A stretch of DNA of 43,064 nt from Poseidonibacter ostreae (GCF_009208075.1 NZ_WFKJ01000025.1:1-43064), one strand, 5' to 3'; positions 1-8,214 are shown, numbered from the stretch's first letter. Numbers and translations: made by a program. The notes: a model not told the origin generated them from the letters alone.

Positions 1-38
1 CTTCGTGTCACTGTGTGTGTCACTTAATTTGGACGGGA

Positions 39-67
39 ATTATAGGAGATTTATCTACCTTTGTCAA
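39..67 (-). promoter_or_regulatory. Consensus sigma-70 promoter reading out of the left window edge
   Basis: Read on the minus strand, there is a perfect -35 TTGACA (62-67), a 17-bp spacer and a perfect -10 TATAAT (39-44). The same arrangement, followed by the same TTCC start, drives the tRNA-Asn cluster at 24124-24152. Such full-consensus promoters are rare in this AT-rich genome and usually serve stable RNA, so a tRNA or rRNA operon just left of the window is likely. That target is inferred and not visible. Confidence 0.75.
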
Positions 68-180
68 GAGGTAAAGCTTAGGTTTTGCTTAAATTTTTAA
101 AGTTCTTATCTTTTAGAGTTTTTACTATGTTTTTCTTGGGTTTTTGTGGTTTTTTTATATTTTACAGACTTCTAATTTTT

Positions 181-519
181 TTATTCACTAAATTTGTTTT
201 CATATATATATTCAGCTATTTCTTTTAATGTACTTTCATCATAAGCTAAATCAGGCATTAAGCCATACTTTTCTATTTTATCTTGCATTAAAGATGTTTC
301 TTTTTTAGGACTTAGTACCCAGTGTGTCATATAATCTACAAACTCTTTTTTATCTGCAAATGCATTTTTATACTCTTTTTGAATTTCTTGTACTGTTGGA
401 GCTGATTTATTTAAATTATCTGTTTTATGACAAGTTATACAGTTTCCATTGAATAAAAGTTCTGGATATGCTGCATTTAAATTAATATAAATAATTGTAA
501 GTAATAATATATATTTCAT
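181..519 (-). CDS. Small periplasmic monohaem cytochrome c
   Basis: A 112-residue protein with a hydrophobic N-terminal export signal (about residues 1-17). It has one haem-c attachment motif, CITCH (C27, C30, H31). A Met-Pro pair at residues 88-89 is the likely sixth haem ligand, as in class I cytochromes c. The length fits a single-domain electron carrier in the periplasm. The C-terminal stretch after Met88 reads as the usual closing helix. It stands alone: the next gene upstream (580-972) is co-directional but 60 bp away. The electron-transfer partner cannot be told from the sequence. Confidence 0.82.
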   Translation of the reverse strand: MKYILLLTIIYINLNAAYPELLFNGNCITCHKTDNLNKSAPTVQEIQKEYKNAFADKKEFVDYMTHWVLSPKKETSLMQDKIEKYGLMPDLAYDESTLKEIAEYIYENKFSE

Positions 520-579
520 ATTAGAAGTATAGCCTTATAGTCTTTTTTATTTATTGATTCAAATTAAGAATAAATATTA

Positions 580-972
580 TTAAGCAAGTGGATCTTCACC
601 TCTTTCCCAAGAGCCTAAATATTTTTCTATTAAATGAAAATCTTCACCCTTATGCTCTGTTAATGTTGCATATTGATTTTTTCGATTAACATTAAAAAGA
701 TTTTCTACTAAATCCATATATAATAGTACTAGCTCTCTTCGTTTTTCAAGTGTTCTACCTTCTCTTATATCTAAGTTCATTAAGCAAATATCATCTTTAA
801 TATCTGCTCTCCCAATTGATAAAGAATATTTATCATATTCTCTAATACTAATTGCAATATGATCAGTACCTGTATCCATAACTTTTGAAAAAATTGACAT
901 AACTTTAGTTATAAACTCTTCTTTTATATTATTTTCTATTTTTTTATTTATTTCAAATTGTAAGTGAGGCAT
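580..972 (-). CDS. Tautomerase-superfamily protein (5-carboxymethyl-2-hydroxymuconate isomerase-like)
   Basis: A 130-residue protein starting MPHLQFEIN. After Met removal this exposes Pro at position 1, the catalytic base of the tautomerase superfamily. The MPH start and overall length match the CHMI family (HpaF-like), which isomerises unsaturated dicarboxylic keto acids in aromatic degradation. No other homoprotocatechuate-pathway gene is nearby, so the physiological substrate is unknown and a general keto-enol tautomerase role is as likely. The protein is cytoplasmic, with no signal peptide or membrane segment. AAAGGAG-like bases just upstream of the ATG support the start. Confidence 0.7.
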   Translation of the reverse strand: MPHLQFEINKKIENNIKEEFITKVMSIFSKVMDTGTDHIAISIREYDKYSLSIGRADIKDDICLMNLDIREGRTLEKRRELVLLYMDLVENLFNVNRKNQYATLTEHKGEDFHLIEKYLGSWERGEDPLA

Positions 973-1017
973 ATAAACTCCTTTTATTTTTTAATATCCT
1001 AACACAAAAAAGTTTAT

Positions 1018-1920
1018 TTATGTATTACAAATTGGAAGATAAAAAGTTGCATCAAGTTCATTGTTTTCTAAAAAATGATTCTTATGCATTATTACATAAG
1101 AAGGATCTGTTGTTGTTTCAAATCCACTATTAGGCAACCAATTATGATATACCCATTTTATAAACCAACCTACTTCAGCTTCTTTGCTATAAATATCAAA
1201 TGCAGCATATAAGCCGCCTTTTAAAATATTTGAGGGTAAGCTTGTATTTAAAAGTTTATCTTCATTATCTAAACTTATGGCTGCAATATAAAAACACTTA
1301 TTATGTTGAGTAATTGCTGGATTATCATGATAAATACCAATTTGTTGATACTGTTTTAAATCATAAGTCAAAGCCCAAGCTTGTAGTTGTTGCCATTTCT
1401 TTTTGCCCTCTTCTCTTATATAACCTTTTTGACGAATATAATATATCTTTTTATCTTCTGTTTTCACTATACGAACTTTTGTTTCATCAAAAGTTGGCAT
1501 TGAGTTTAATAGTAAGGAGTTCTTTAATATTCTATTTGAATAAACTTCATGTCCTCCATTTCTCCACTCTTTTGGAGTTTGTTCGAAACGATTTTTAAAG
1601 GCTTTTATAAATGAAGAATGAGAACTATATCCACATATATTTGCAATTTGAGTAATTGTTGAATATTTATTTGTTAATAATAAATTTGAAGCTTTTTGTA
1701 AACGTATGGATTTAATTGATTCATAGATATTAATTTTCATTTGTTTTTTAAAAATCTTATGAAGATGAATTTTACTTATATTAAAACTTAATGCTAAGTC
1801 ATCAATATTGATTGTTGTATCTATATTTTGGTAAATATAAGACATAGTTTTATTTGTTATATCAATATGTATATCACGAGTATTTTTCTTTTGCATCAGT
1901 AATACTATCATAAAAAACAA
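1018..1920 (-). CDS. AraC-family regulator with C-terminal GyrI-like effector domain
   Basis: A 300-residue protein. Residues about 20-120 form the two helix-turn-helix motifs of AraC/XylS proteins; the text IANICGYSSHSSFIKAFKN is the typical second HTH. Residues about 145-298 look like the GyrI/Rob effector-binding domain (VRIVKTEDKKIYYIRQKGY at its start). This N-terminal DNA-binding and C-terminal ligand-binding order is that of Rob/SoxS-related drug- or metabolite-sensing activators. It is divergent from the LysE-type exporter at 2043, which it plausibly controls. The start is uncertain: ATG at 1920, 1911 and 1896 are all in frame, none with a strong ribosome-binding site, and 1896 gives a more family-like N terminus. 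Confidence 0.85.
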   Translation of the reverse strand: MFFMIVLLMQKKNTRDIHIDITNKTMSYIYQNIDTTINIDDLALSFNISKIHLHKIFKKQMKINIYESIKSIRLQKASNLLLTNKYSTITQIANICGYSSHSSFIKAFKNRFEQTPKEWRNGGHEVYSNRILKNSLLLNSMPTFDETKVRIVKTEDKKIYYIRQKGYIREEGKKKWQQLQAWALTYDLKQYQQIGIYHDNPAITQHNKCFYIAAISLDNEDKLLNTSLPSNILKGGLYAAFDIYSKEAEVGWFIKWVYHNWLPNSGFETTTDPSYVIMHKNHFLENNELDATFYLPICNT

Positions 1921-1959
1921 TATTATGTTTAATTTTAGACAATTATATGAATATAAAAA

Positions 1960-2017
1960 GAGTATTATATTTATAATTTTGATAAAGAATTATATTTTTC
2001 ATGCAGTTATAATACTC
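1960..2017. promoter_or_regulatory. Mirror-image divergent promoters of araC-type gene and lysE-type gene
   Basis: A 10-bp inverted repeat, GAGTATTATA at 1960-1969 and TATAATACTC at 2008-2017, lies between the divergent genes. Each arm carries a perfect -10 box TATAAT directed at its own gene (1964-1969 minus strand, 2008-2013 plus strand), so both genes share the same -10/+1 sequence. -35 boxes are not recognisable, which is common in Campylobacterota. Confidence 0.55.
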
Positions 2018-2042
2018 GCAAATTAATTTAAAAAGAGCTTTT

Positions 2043-2660
2043 ATGACTGATATTTATACTATTTCAATGATTATTACAATTGCAGTATTTACATTAACTA
2101 CACATATTACACCAGGTCCTACTAATATAATACTACTCTCATCAGTACTTAATTTTGGATATAAAAGAAGTCTTCCATTTATGATAGGAAATATAATCTC
2201 GTATCCAATAATGATGATTTTTACTGGATTTGGCTTTGGTTTACTCTTAACTCAACATCCTACTATGATGTCTATTTTAAAAGTTTTTGGTATGGCCTAT
2301 TTATGTTTTATGGCATGGAAAATATTTAAAGATACTCATACCTATGATACAAAAAAGGCTGTAGAAAAAGAACCTTTTACCTTTTGGCAATCTTTAATAT
2401 ACCCATGGCTTAATCCAAAAGCTTGGATTGTTTACTCCTCAACTATTTCAGTTTTTATTACTTCTAGTGAGAATAGCTTTATACAAATGAGTATCATTGT
2501 TTTTTTTATATTTATTTCAATGGTTATTACTGTTTATGCATGGGCTTTTGGAGGAGTTATTTTAAAAAAATTTATGAAAAATGAAAAGTTTATTAAAAGG
2601 ATTAATCAAACTATGGCTATTTTACTTGTGGCTTCTATTATTCCAATCTTAATTAATTAA
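2043..2660 (+). CDS. LysE-family amino-acid/metabolite exporter
   Basis: A 205-residue integral membrane protein with about six hydrophobic segments. The N-terminal THITPGPTNIILLSS matches the conserved TPGPN-type motif of LysE/RhtB translocators, and LYPWLNPKAWI-like text near residue 120 matches the family's second conserved loop. Members export amino acids or related compounds using proton exchange; the substrate here is unknown. Good spacing follows AAAAGAGC before the ATG. The gene is divergent from an AraC/GyrI-like regulator, which suggests substrate-induced export. Its 3' end overlaps the convergent thioredoxin-like gene by 12 bp. Confidence 0.87.
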   Translation: MTDIYTISMIITIAVFTLTTHITPGPTNIILLSSVLNFGYKRSLPFMIGNIISYPIMMIFTGFGFGLLLTQHPTMMSILKVFGMAYLCFMAWKIFKDTHTYDTKKAVEKEPFTFWQSLIYPWLNPKAWIVYSSTISVFITSSENSFIQMSIIVFFIFISMVITVYAWAFGGVILKKFMKNEKFIKRINQTMAILLVASIIPILIN

Positions 2661-3143
2661 AGCCATTCGTGAGTATAAACCAGCTGTTGTTGTATACCCA
2701 ACTTCAGAAAACTTAAGTTCCTTGTCTTTATTAAAAATTAACGTAGTGGGGAATACTTCTATATTAAACTTTCTTGAATAAAAACCATCATCATCGTTTA
2801 CTACATTGAAAGTAAGATTATTATCATTTAAATATTTTTGTATTTCATCTTTACTACCTGATTGAATTGCAATTGTAATAACTTCATAATCTTTTGATAT
2901 TTTTTCTATATTTGCTGCTTCAAATTTACAAGTAGGACACCAAGTAGCCCAAAAATGTACTAATATTGGTTTATTTGCTTGCACTTTGTATTCTGTATTG
3001 TTAAGAAGTTTAAATTTTTCTATGTTTAAGTTTTCTTTATTTAAATCAAGTGATCTGTAATAACTCATTGCATTCATTGCAATTGTAAGCATTACAACAA
3101 AAATTATAGTTTCTTTAAAATATTTTTTAATTTTTTCTTTCAT
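2649..3143 (-). CDS. Membrane-anchored thioredoxin-like protein (TlpA/ScsD type)
   Basis: A 164-residue protein with an N-terminal membrane anchor (residues about 12-27) and a thioredoxin fold. The active site CPTC is within FWATWCPTC (C69, C72). The cis-Pro loop is visible as VFPTTLIF near residue 132. Proteins of this shape face the periplasm and reduce or shuffle disulfides, for example in cytochrome c maturation or copper resistance (ScsD/TlpA). No partner gene is adjacent. AAGGGATGAG precedes the ATG. The last 12 bases overlap the end of the LysE-type gene on the other strand. Confidence 0.85.
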   Translation of the reverse strand: MKEKIKKYFKETIIFVVMLTIAMNAMSYYRSLDLNKENLNIEKFKLLNNTEYKVQANKPILVHFWATWCPTCKFEAANIEKISKDYEVITIAIQSGSKDEIQKYLNDNNLTFNVVNDDDGFYSRKFNIEVFPTTLIFNKDKELKFSEVGYTTTAGLYSRMALIN

Positions 3144-3216
3144 CTCATCCCTTAAATAATATTAAGAAAAGAGTATACATAATTATTGTGTATTAAATAT
3201 TTAGAAGGCTAAATCT

Positions 3217-4413
3217 TCATTCACTTTTCTTTATTATATGTTCTTCAACAACCCAGTTTGCAAAAGGCATTGAAGAAGTAAAAGCAGGACTAACTGCATT
3301 TAAAACATGTACGGAATTTTCATCAGATTCGACTACAAAATCTTGTACTAATTCTAATGTATTTTTATTTAGTAGTTGTGCTCTAATCCCAGGTGTACTC
3401 CATGAATCAAAACCTTTATGATCCATCTTTGTAGTAAGTTTTGTTGCAAGTCCTTTTAAATATGAAAGACTATATTTTTTTATTTCACTATAGGCTAAAG
3501 ACCTAAATCCAAAAGCATTTGTAATAAATAGTTTAGATTCATAATATATAATTTGCATAAACTCTTTTAAATTAAAATTATCAAAACCTTTATAATTTTC
3601 TCTCCAAAAAGCAGGAATTGCTGTTGGTCCTATTTTACTTTCACCATCAACTGTTAATGTATAATGCACTCCTAAAAAAGGATTATCTAAATTTGGTACT
3701 GGATATATATTTGTTTTTAAATGTGATTTATTTGTTTTATCTTTTAAATAAATTCCTTTAAATGGTATTATCACGTAATCTTTAGAAAATCCAAAATCTC
3801 TTGCAATATTATCAGCATATAAACCTGCACAATTTATTACTTTTTTTGCTTGAAAATCACCTAATGATGTTGATACAACATTACATGAAGAAGAAATATA
3901 TTTACAATCTAATAAAAGTTCAACACCTAATTCTTCATTTACTTTTGCAAACTCTTTTGTAACTTCTTTAGGATTAACTGTTGCAGTACTTGGACATAAA
4001 AGAGCTTTTTTATGAGTTTTTATATTTGGATATAAAGTACTTAACTGCTCTTCATTTAACCATTGAAGTTCAACACCATTTAAATCCCCTCTTCTTTTTA
4101 ATTCTTCAAGACCAGCTACTTCTTTGTCATCAAGAGCAACAACAACTTTTTTACACTCATTTATTTGTAAGCCTCTTTGTTTTACAAACTCTTTTAAAGC
4201 AAGATTACCCTCTTTTGTAAATTTAGCTTTTAATGAATTTACATCATAATAAAAGCCTGCATGTAATACTCCAGAATTTCTTCCACTACTATGCATTGCT
4301 ACTTCTGGTTCTTTTTCTATTATTAATATTTTAGAGTTAGGAAATCTTTGTTTTAAATTTCTAGCTATATTTAAGCCAATAATTCCAGCTCCAATAATTA
4401 AATAATCATACAT
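3217..4413 (-). CDS. lhgO: L-2-hydroxyglutarate oxidase/dehydrogenase (FAD-dependent)
   Basis: A 398-residue DAO-superfamily flavoprotein. It has an N-terminal FAD-binding GAGIIG (residues 8-13) and the family signature HSSGRNSGVLHAGFYY at 41-56, which is characteristic of L-2-hydroxyglutarate dehydrogenases. These enzymes oxidise L-2-hydroxyglutarate to 2-oxoglutarate and pass electrons to the quinone pool. It is the last gene of the operon TAXI binding protein - TRAP permease - LUD protein - lhgO; only 3 bp separate it from the LUD gene. This context suggests the imported compound is a 2-hydroxyacid such as 2-hydroxyglutarate. Other 2-hydroxyacids or glycerol-3-phosphate-like substrates cannot be excluded. 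Confidence 0.88.
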   Translation of the reverse strand: MYDYLIIGAGIIGLNIARNLKQRFPNSKILIIEKEPEVAMHSSGRNSGVLHAGFYYDVNSLKAKFTKEGNLALKEFVKQRGLQINECKKVVVALDDKEVAGLEELKRRGDLNGVELQWLNEEQLSTLYPNIKTHKKALLCPSTATVNPKEVTKEFAKVNEELGVELLLDCKYISSSCNVVSTSLGDFQAKKVINCAGLYADNIARDFGFSKDYVIIPFKGIYLKDKTNKSHLKTNIYPVPNLDNPFLGVHYTLTVDGESKIGPTAIPAFWRENYKGFDNFNLKEFMQIIYYESKLFITNAFGFRSLAYSEIKKYSLSYLKGLATKLTTKMDHKGFDSWSTPGIRAQLLNKNTLELVQDFVVESDENSVHVLNAVSPAFTSSMPFANWVVEEHIIKKSE

Positions 4414-4416
4414 TTT

Positions 4417-5013
4417 TTAAAAACCTAACTCTTCATCAACTATAATTAAAACTATTCTATCTTTTTCATCAGCTTTAATATAAGTAAATTTATTTGCTAT
4501 ATTATCAAGATTATGTCTTGGATCTTTTCCCATTTCTATTGATTTACTATTCATTCTATCAATATTTTTAACAGCTGCTACGTCCATTAATCTTTTAAAA
4601 CCATCTTCTACACTATCAACTATCTTATTTTTTCCTACAACTACTAAAACTTTTTTAGGTCCAAAAATAAGTGCAGCTACTCTATTTCCACTTCCATCTG
4701 CATTTACAAGTTTTCCATCTTTTGTAAGTGCATTTGTTCCACAAATATAAAGATCTGTTAAAATTCCTTTTCTTCTTCTATTGGTATTTTCTTCCATTGA
4801 AATACCTTTTTCATATTGGTTATATAAAGTAATATCATTTTTGTTTATAACATAATCAAGTAGTCCAATTTGCGAAACACTAGTAGAACCACCAAGTCCA
4901 ATACTCATACCACTTTTTATATAAGTTTTACTAAGCTCAAATGCCTCTTCTTTTGTTTTTACAAAATGCGGGTCATATCCACAATCTTTTAATGTTTCTA
5001 AAAATTCATTCAT
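4417..5013 (-). CDS. LUD-domain (LutC/YkgG-like) protein
   Basis: A 198-residue protein covering a whole LUD domain (lactate utilisation domain, formerly DUF162). The SIGLGGSTSVSQIG segment at 37-50 is the conserved glycine-rich loop, and GTNALTKDGKLVNADGSGNR is the second conserved block. LutC is the third subunit of the iron-sulfur lactate dehydrogenase LutABC, but no LutA or LutB lies here. Single LUD proteins like this one are widespread and biochemically undefined. It sits between a TAXI-TRAP transporter and lhgO with gaps of 41 and 3 bp, so a role in oxidation of the imported hydroxyacid is a reasonable inference. Confidence 0.82.
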   Translation of the reverse strand: MNEFLETLKDCGYDPHFVKTKEEAFELSKTYIKSGMSIGLGGSTSVSQIGLLDYVINKNDITLYNQYEKGISMEENTNRRRKGILTDLYICGTNALTKDGKLVNADGSGNRVAALIFGPKKVLVVVGKNKIVDSVEDGFKRLMDVAAVKNIDRMNSKSIEMGKDPRHNLDNIANKFTYIKADEKDRIVLIIVDEELGF

Positions 5014-5054
5014 ATTTATATCCTTTTATTTAATTTTATAATATTAGCAAAAAA

Positions 5055-7004
5055 CTACAAAGTAGTGGCAAATTCTCTTTTCTCTTTTGATAATCTTTTA
5101 TGTAAAAACATTGATGTAGCAAAAATAACAAAACCTATAATATGTGTATTTTGTACAATTTCAAAATGACTTTCAATGTTAAAAGCACTATCTGGTGTTA
5201 GAAGTAAAACAGCTGCAAGTGCAAACATAACTCTTTCTAAAATCATCATTCTTTGATCCCAAAAACCTTCCATTACAATTGAAAAAGACATAATTCCCAT
5301 TAATGCAAAACCAAATACTTCAACTCTTTCAAACCAAGTTCCAGTAATTAACGGAGTAAATGCAAATAATAGAGGAATAATATACATTCCTTTACCTACT
5401 TTCCAAGAAACTAAACCAGTTTGCATTGGAGGAGTTTTGGCAATTGCAGCTGCTGCAAAGGCAGCTAGACAAACGGGTGGTGTAAGGTTTGAATCTTGTG
5501 ATAACCAAAATATAATCAAGTGTGCGGATAATAAATACATCGCAACTTCTGGTATTTCAATTCCTGCGTTTACAAGTGCTGCCATTTCTGGACTTAACAT
5601 TAAACCAACAAGTGCAGGTGCAGAAAGAACTGATAATACAACATACGATGCAGTTACTGGTAATCCCATTCCTAATACAAGTGAAGCAATTGCAATTAAA
5701 ACAATTGCAATAAGTAATGAATTACCTGACCATTCCATAATTAACTGTGAGAAAGTAATTCCAATTCCTGAAATGTTAATAATACCAACAATAACACCTA
5801 CTGCAATAAGTAAAACACCAGTTACAACCATATTTTGTGCACCCAATGCTAAAGCACCAAGTATCTCTTTTATACCCATTCTTTTATTTTTTGTTAAATA
5901 TGAAGCAAAAATTATTGTAACTATTGCAATACCTGCTGAATATGTTGGTGTAAATCCGTAAATTAATAAACCAACTAAAGTAGATAATGGAATAATAAAA
6001 TGAAAACCTTCTCTTAATATAGGAAGAATTTTAACATCAGAATTTTCACCCTTAATTTTATGCTCTTTTGCATGAATGTTAATATAAAAAGCAATTGATG
6101 CAAAATATAAAATTGCAGGTAAGATAGATACTGTAATAATAGTCACAAATGGTATATGTGTCATTTGGGCCATAATAAATGCACCTGCTCCCATAATTGG
6201 AGGCATTATTTGTCCACCTGTACTTGCTGCTGCTTCAACTGCTGCAGCAAAAGTACCTTTGAAACCTGCTTTTTTCATCATTGGAATTGTAATAGAACCA
6301 GTTGAAACAGTATTTGCAACTGCTGAACCTGAAATTGTTCCCATTAAAGCAGATGAAAACACTGCAACATGACCAGTACCGCCAGTATATTTACCCGCAA
6401 CTGCACTTGAAACATCTACAATAAAATCCCCTGCTCCAGATTTTAATAAAAAAGCTGCAAATAAAATAAACATAAATACATAAGTTGAAGATATTGTTGC
6501 AATTGGACCAAATAATCCTTCACTTGTATAGAACATTCTATATAAAAATCTCTCAAGACTCATTCCTGCAAATGCAAAAATTCCATCTATATGCTGACCT
6601 AAAAATAGTAAATAAGCAATACAAGAAACAATAAGACCTGGAATAATCCAACCTGTAGATTTTCTTACTAGCTCTACGGCTAAAGCAATTGTCATTGAAG
6701 CAACAATTAAATCACTTGTTCTCATTTGAGAATTTGCAACAGAGTAAAGAGTCTCTTCAAAAAACATCATATATATAAATGTTGATAATGAAAGTACAGC
6801 AAATAATAGATTGAAGTAACTTATCTCATTTTCATTTTTATTAGCTTCATATGTTAAAAAGCCTAAAGAGGCAAGTAAAGCAAAGTGTGCAGAGTTAAAC
6901 CATAAATCACTAATTCCACCCCATATATTTACACCAAAGTGAAAAAGGGATATACAAATTGCGTATATAAATGTTATTTCTTTAAAATATTTGATTTTAA
7001 TCAT
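5055..7004 (-). CDS. TAXI-type TRAP transporter permease, fused small and large membrane subunits
   Basis: A 649-residue polytopic membrane protein, the size of 4TM/12TM fused TRAP permeases. The first part (about 1-130) corresponds to the small DctQ-like subunit. The remainder is the DctM-like subunit, with conserved stretches such as GGTGHVAVFSSALMGTISGS and GGQIMPPIMGAGAFIMAQ. It works with the TAXI solute-binding protein encoded just upstream (7121-8140) for Na+- or H+-driven uptake of an organic acid. The gap of 116 bp between the two genes contains a hairpin. A 174-codon open frame on the other strand (5437-5961) is only its antisense shadow. Confidence 0.93.
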   Translation of the reverse strand: MIKIKYFKEITFIYAICISLFHFGVNIWGGISDLWFNSAHFALLASLGFLTYEANKNENEISYFNLLFAVLSLSTFIYMMFFEETLYSVANSQMRTSDLIVASMTIALAVELVRKSTGWIIPGLIVSCIAYLLFLGQHIDGIFAFAGMSLERFLYRMFYTSEGLFGPIATISSTYVFMFILFAAFLLKSGAGDFIVDVSSAVAGKYTGGTGHVAVFSSALMGTISGSAVANTVSTGSITIPMMKKAGFKGTFAAAVEAAASTGGQIMPPIMGAGAFIMAQMTHIPFVTIITVSILPAILYFASIAFYINIHAKEHKIKGENSDVKILPILREGFHFIIPLSTLVGLLIYGFTPTYSAGIAIVTIIFASYLTKNKRMGIKEILGALALGAQNMVVTGVLLIAVGVIVGIINISGIGITFSQLIMEWSGNSLLIAIVLIAIASLVLGMGLPVTASYVVLSVLSAPALVGLMLSPEMAALVNAGIEIPEVAMYLLSAHLIIFWLSQDSNLTPPVCLAAFAAAAIAKTPPMQTGLVSWKVGKGMYIIPLLFAFTPLITGTWFERVEVFGFALMGIMSFSIVMEGFWDQRMMILERVMFALAAVLLLTPDSAFNIESHFEIVQNTHIIGFVIFATSMFLHKRLSKEKREFATTL

Positions 7005-7078
7005 TTTTTATTCCTATATGAGTATAGACAAATATATAGACTACATAAACAATTTTAAATTACTTACATAATCTATAT

Positions 7079-7103
7079 AACAAAAGAAGAAACTTCTTTT
7101 GTT
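7079..7103 (-). terminator. Intra-operon hairpin between TAXI binding protein and permease
   Basis: A perfect 11-bp stem (AACAAAAGAAG / CTTCTTTTGTT) with an AAA loop lies 18 bp past the binding-protein stop codon and before the permease gene. The following minus-strand bases are AT-rich without a clean U-tract, so partial termination or 3'-end protection is more likely than full termination. Such hairpins commonly allow excess synthesis of the binding protein. Confidence 0.55.
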
Positions 7104-7120
7104 AAGTCTTAATTATTTTA

Positions 7121-8140
7121 TTATTTTGCTATTAAACTTGAAGGGATTGTGATACCTTTTTCTTTATAAAACTTTGCCGCACCTGGGTGTAAAGGCATTG
7201 GTAAACCTGCAATTGCTTTATCTAAAGACATTGCTTTTGTAGCTTTATGAACTGTATTTAAAAAAGGTAAATTTTCATAAATTGTTTTAGTTAAAAGATA
7301 TACTGTCTCTTCTGGAGTATCTTTTGTAACAACAAGTAAGTTTGGTTGTGCAATCGTATTAATATCTTTTGTTTGTCCTGGATAAGTTCCTGCTTTAATA
7401 TTAAAAGGAGTCCATACAGGATAGTTGTTATTAATAGCTTTTAAGTTTTTTTCATCAAAATCTAAAACTTTAATTTTATCATTTCCAATAGAAGCAAATG
7501 CATTTGTAACTGCAGATGTTGGAGGACCTGATGGTGTATTCATACCTTGAACTTTACCATCTTGTAAGGCAGTTGAACTTGGAGTATATCCTAAGTATTG
7601 AACATTCATTTTATTAAAATCAATATCTAATGAGCTCATAATAGTTTCAGCTGAAACTCTTGAACCTGAAGACCTTCCACCAATTGCAAATCTTTCACCA
7701 TAAAGATTTTTTAAATCCATAATATTTCCAGTTTTAGCATAATCATTTTTGATTGTAAACTGCTCAACATTTTGCCATAACATAGAAATTGATCTTAAGT
7801 TCTCTTTTGGAGCACCTTCATATTTAGCTTTCCCTTGCCATGCCATTGAACCAAAAAGACCTTGTAAAATAGCAAAGTTAACTTCACCTTTTTGTAGCAT
7901 ATCTACATTTTCACCTGAACCTGCTGATGTAATAGCTGAGAATGTTGTTTTATGTTTCTTTGCTAATTTTAATGATGCAATTGTTGCAATTCCAACACCT
8001 ACTGGATAATAAGTTCCACCTGTACTTGCTGTTGCAATTACATATTTAGTCTCTTTTTTAGCTGCACTTGCACCTGTAATCATTGTAGCTGTGATTGCTG
8101 ATGTAACAAAAATCTTTTTTAAAATTGAAATTTTAGACAT
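7121..8140 (-). CDS. TAXI-family TRAP transporter solute-binding protein
   Basis: A 339-residue protein with a signal peptide ending near ASAAKK (cleavage about residue 26). The opening IATASTGGTYYPVGVGIA and the GAG/SAGSGENVDMLQKGEVNFAI region are hallmarks of TAXI (TRAP-associated extracytoplasmic immunogenic) proteins. Well-studied TAXI-TRAP systems take up dicarboxylates or related acids; this one's ligand is unknown, though lhgO in the same operon points to 2-hydroxyglutarate or a similar acid. It is the first gene of the operon, with a strong TAAGGAG ribosome-binding site (8148-8154), a TATACT -10 box (8171-8176, minus strand) and an operator-like palindrome immediately upstream. Confidence 0.93.
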   Translation of the reverse strand: MSKISILKKIFVTSAITATMITGASAAKKETKYVIATASTGGTYYPVGVGIATIASLKLAKKHKTTFSAITSAGSGENVDMLQKGEVNFAILQGLFGSMAWQGKAKYEGAPKENLRSISMLWQNVEQFTIKNDYAKTGNIMDLKNLYGERFAIGGRSSGSRVSAETIMSSLDIDFNKMNVQYLGYTPSSTALQDGKVQGMNTPSGPPTSAVTNAFASIGNDKIKVLDFDEKNLKAINNNYPVWTPFNIKAGTYPGQTKDINTIAQPNLLVVTKDTPEETVYLLTKTIYENLPFLNTVHKATKAMSLDKAIAGLPMPLHPGAAKFYKEKGITIPSSLIAK

Positions 8141-8170
8141 TGTATTTCTCCTTAGTTTTTATATAGAAGA

Positions 8171-8214
8171 AGTATAACACATTTTGAAACAATATTGTTT
8201 CAAAATTGTTTCAA
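8171..8214 (-). promoter_or_regulatory. TRAP-operon promoter with GTTTCAA operator array
   Basis: A minus-strand -10 box TATACT sits at 8171-8176. Immediately upstream of it, 8181-8206 is a perfect 26-bp palindrome centred on AATATT. Half-sites are TTGAAAC at 8184-8190, GTTTCAA at 8197-8203 and GTTTCAA at 8208-8214. The last two form a direct repeat with a 4-bp spacer (AATT) and an 11-bp period, the layout used by PhoB/OmpR-type regulators. The array covers the -35 region, where an activator would bind. The same tandem occurs upstream of the neighbouring kinase gene (11978-11995). The regulator is inferred to be the response regulator at 8610-9314. Confidence 0.65.

Noticed and set aside
5437-5961. 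A 174-codon open frame on the plus strand opposite the TRAP permease.
   Set aside because: It lies wholly antisense to a clear transporter gene, has no ribosome-binding site, and its composition mirrors the permease codons.
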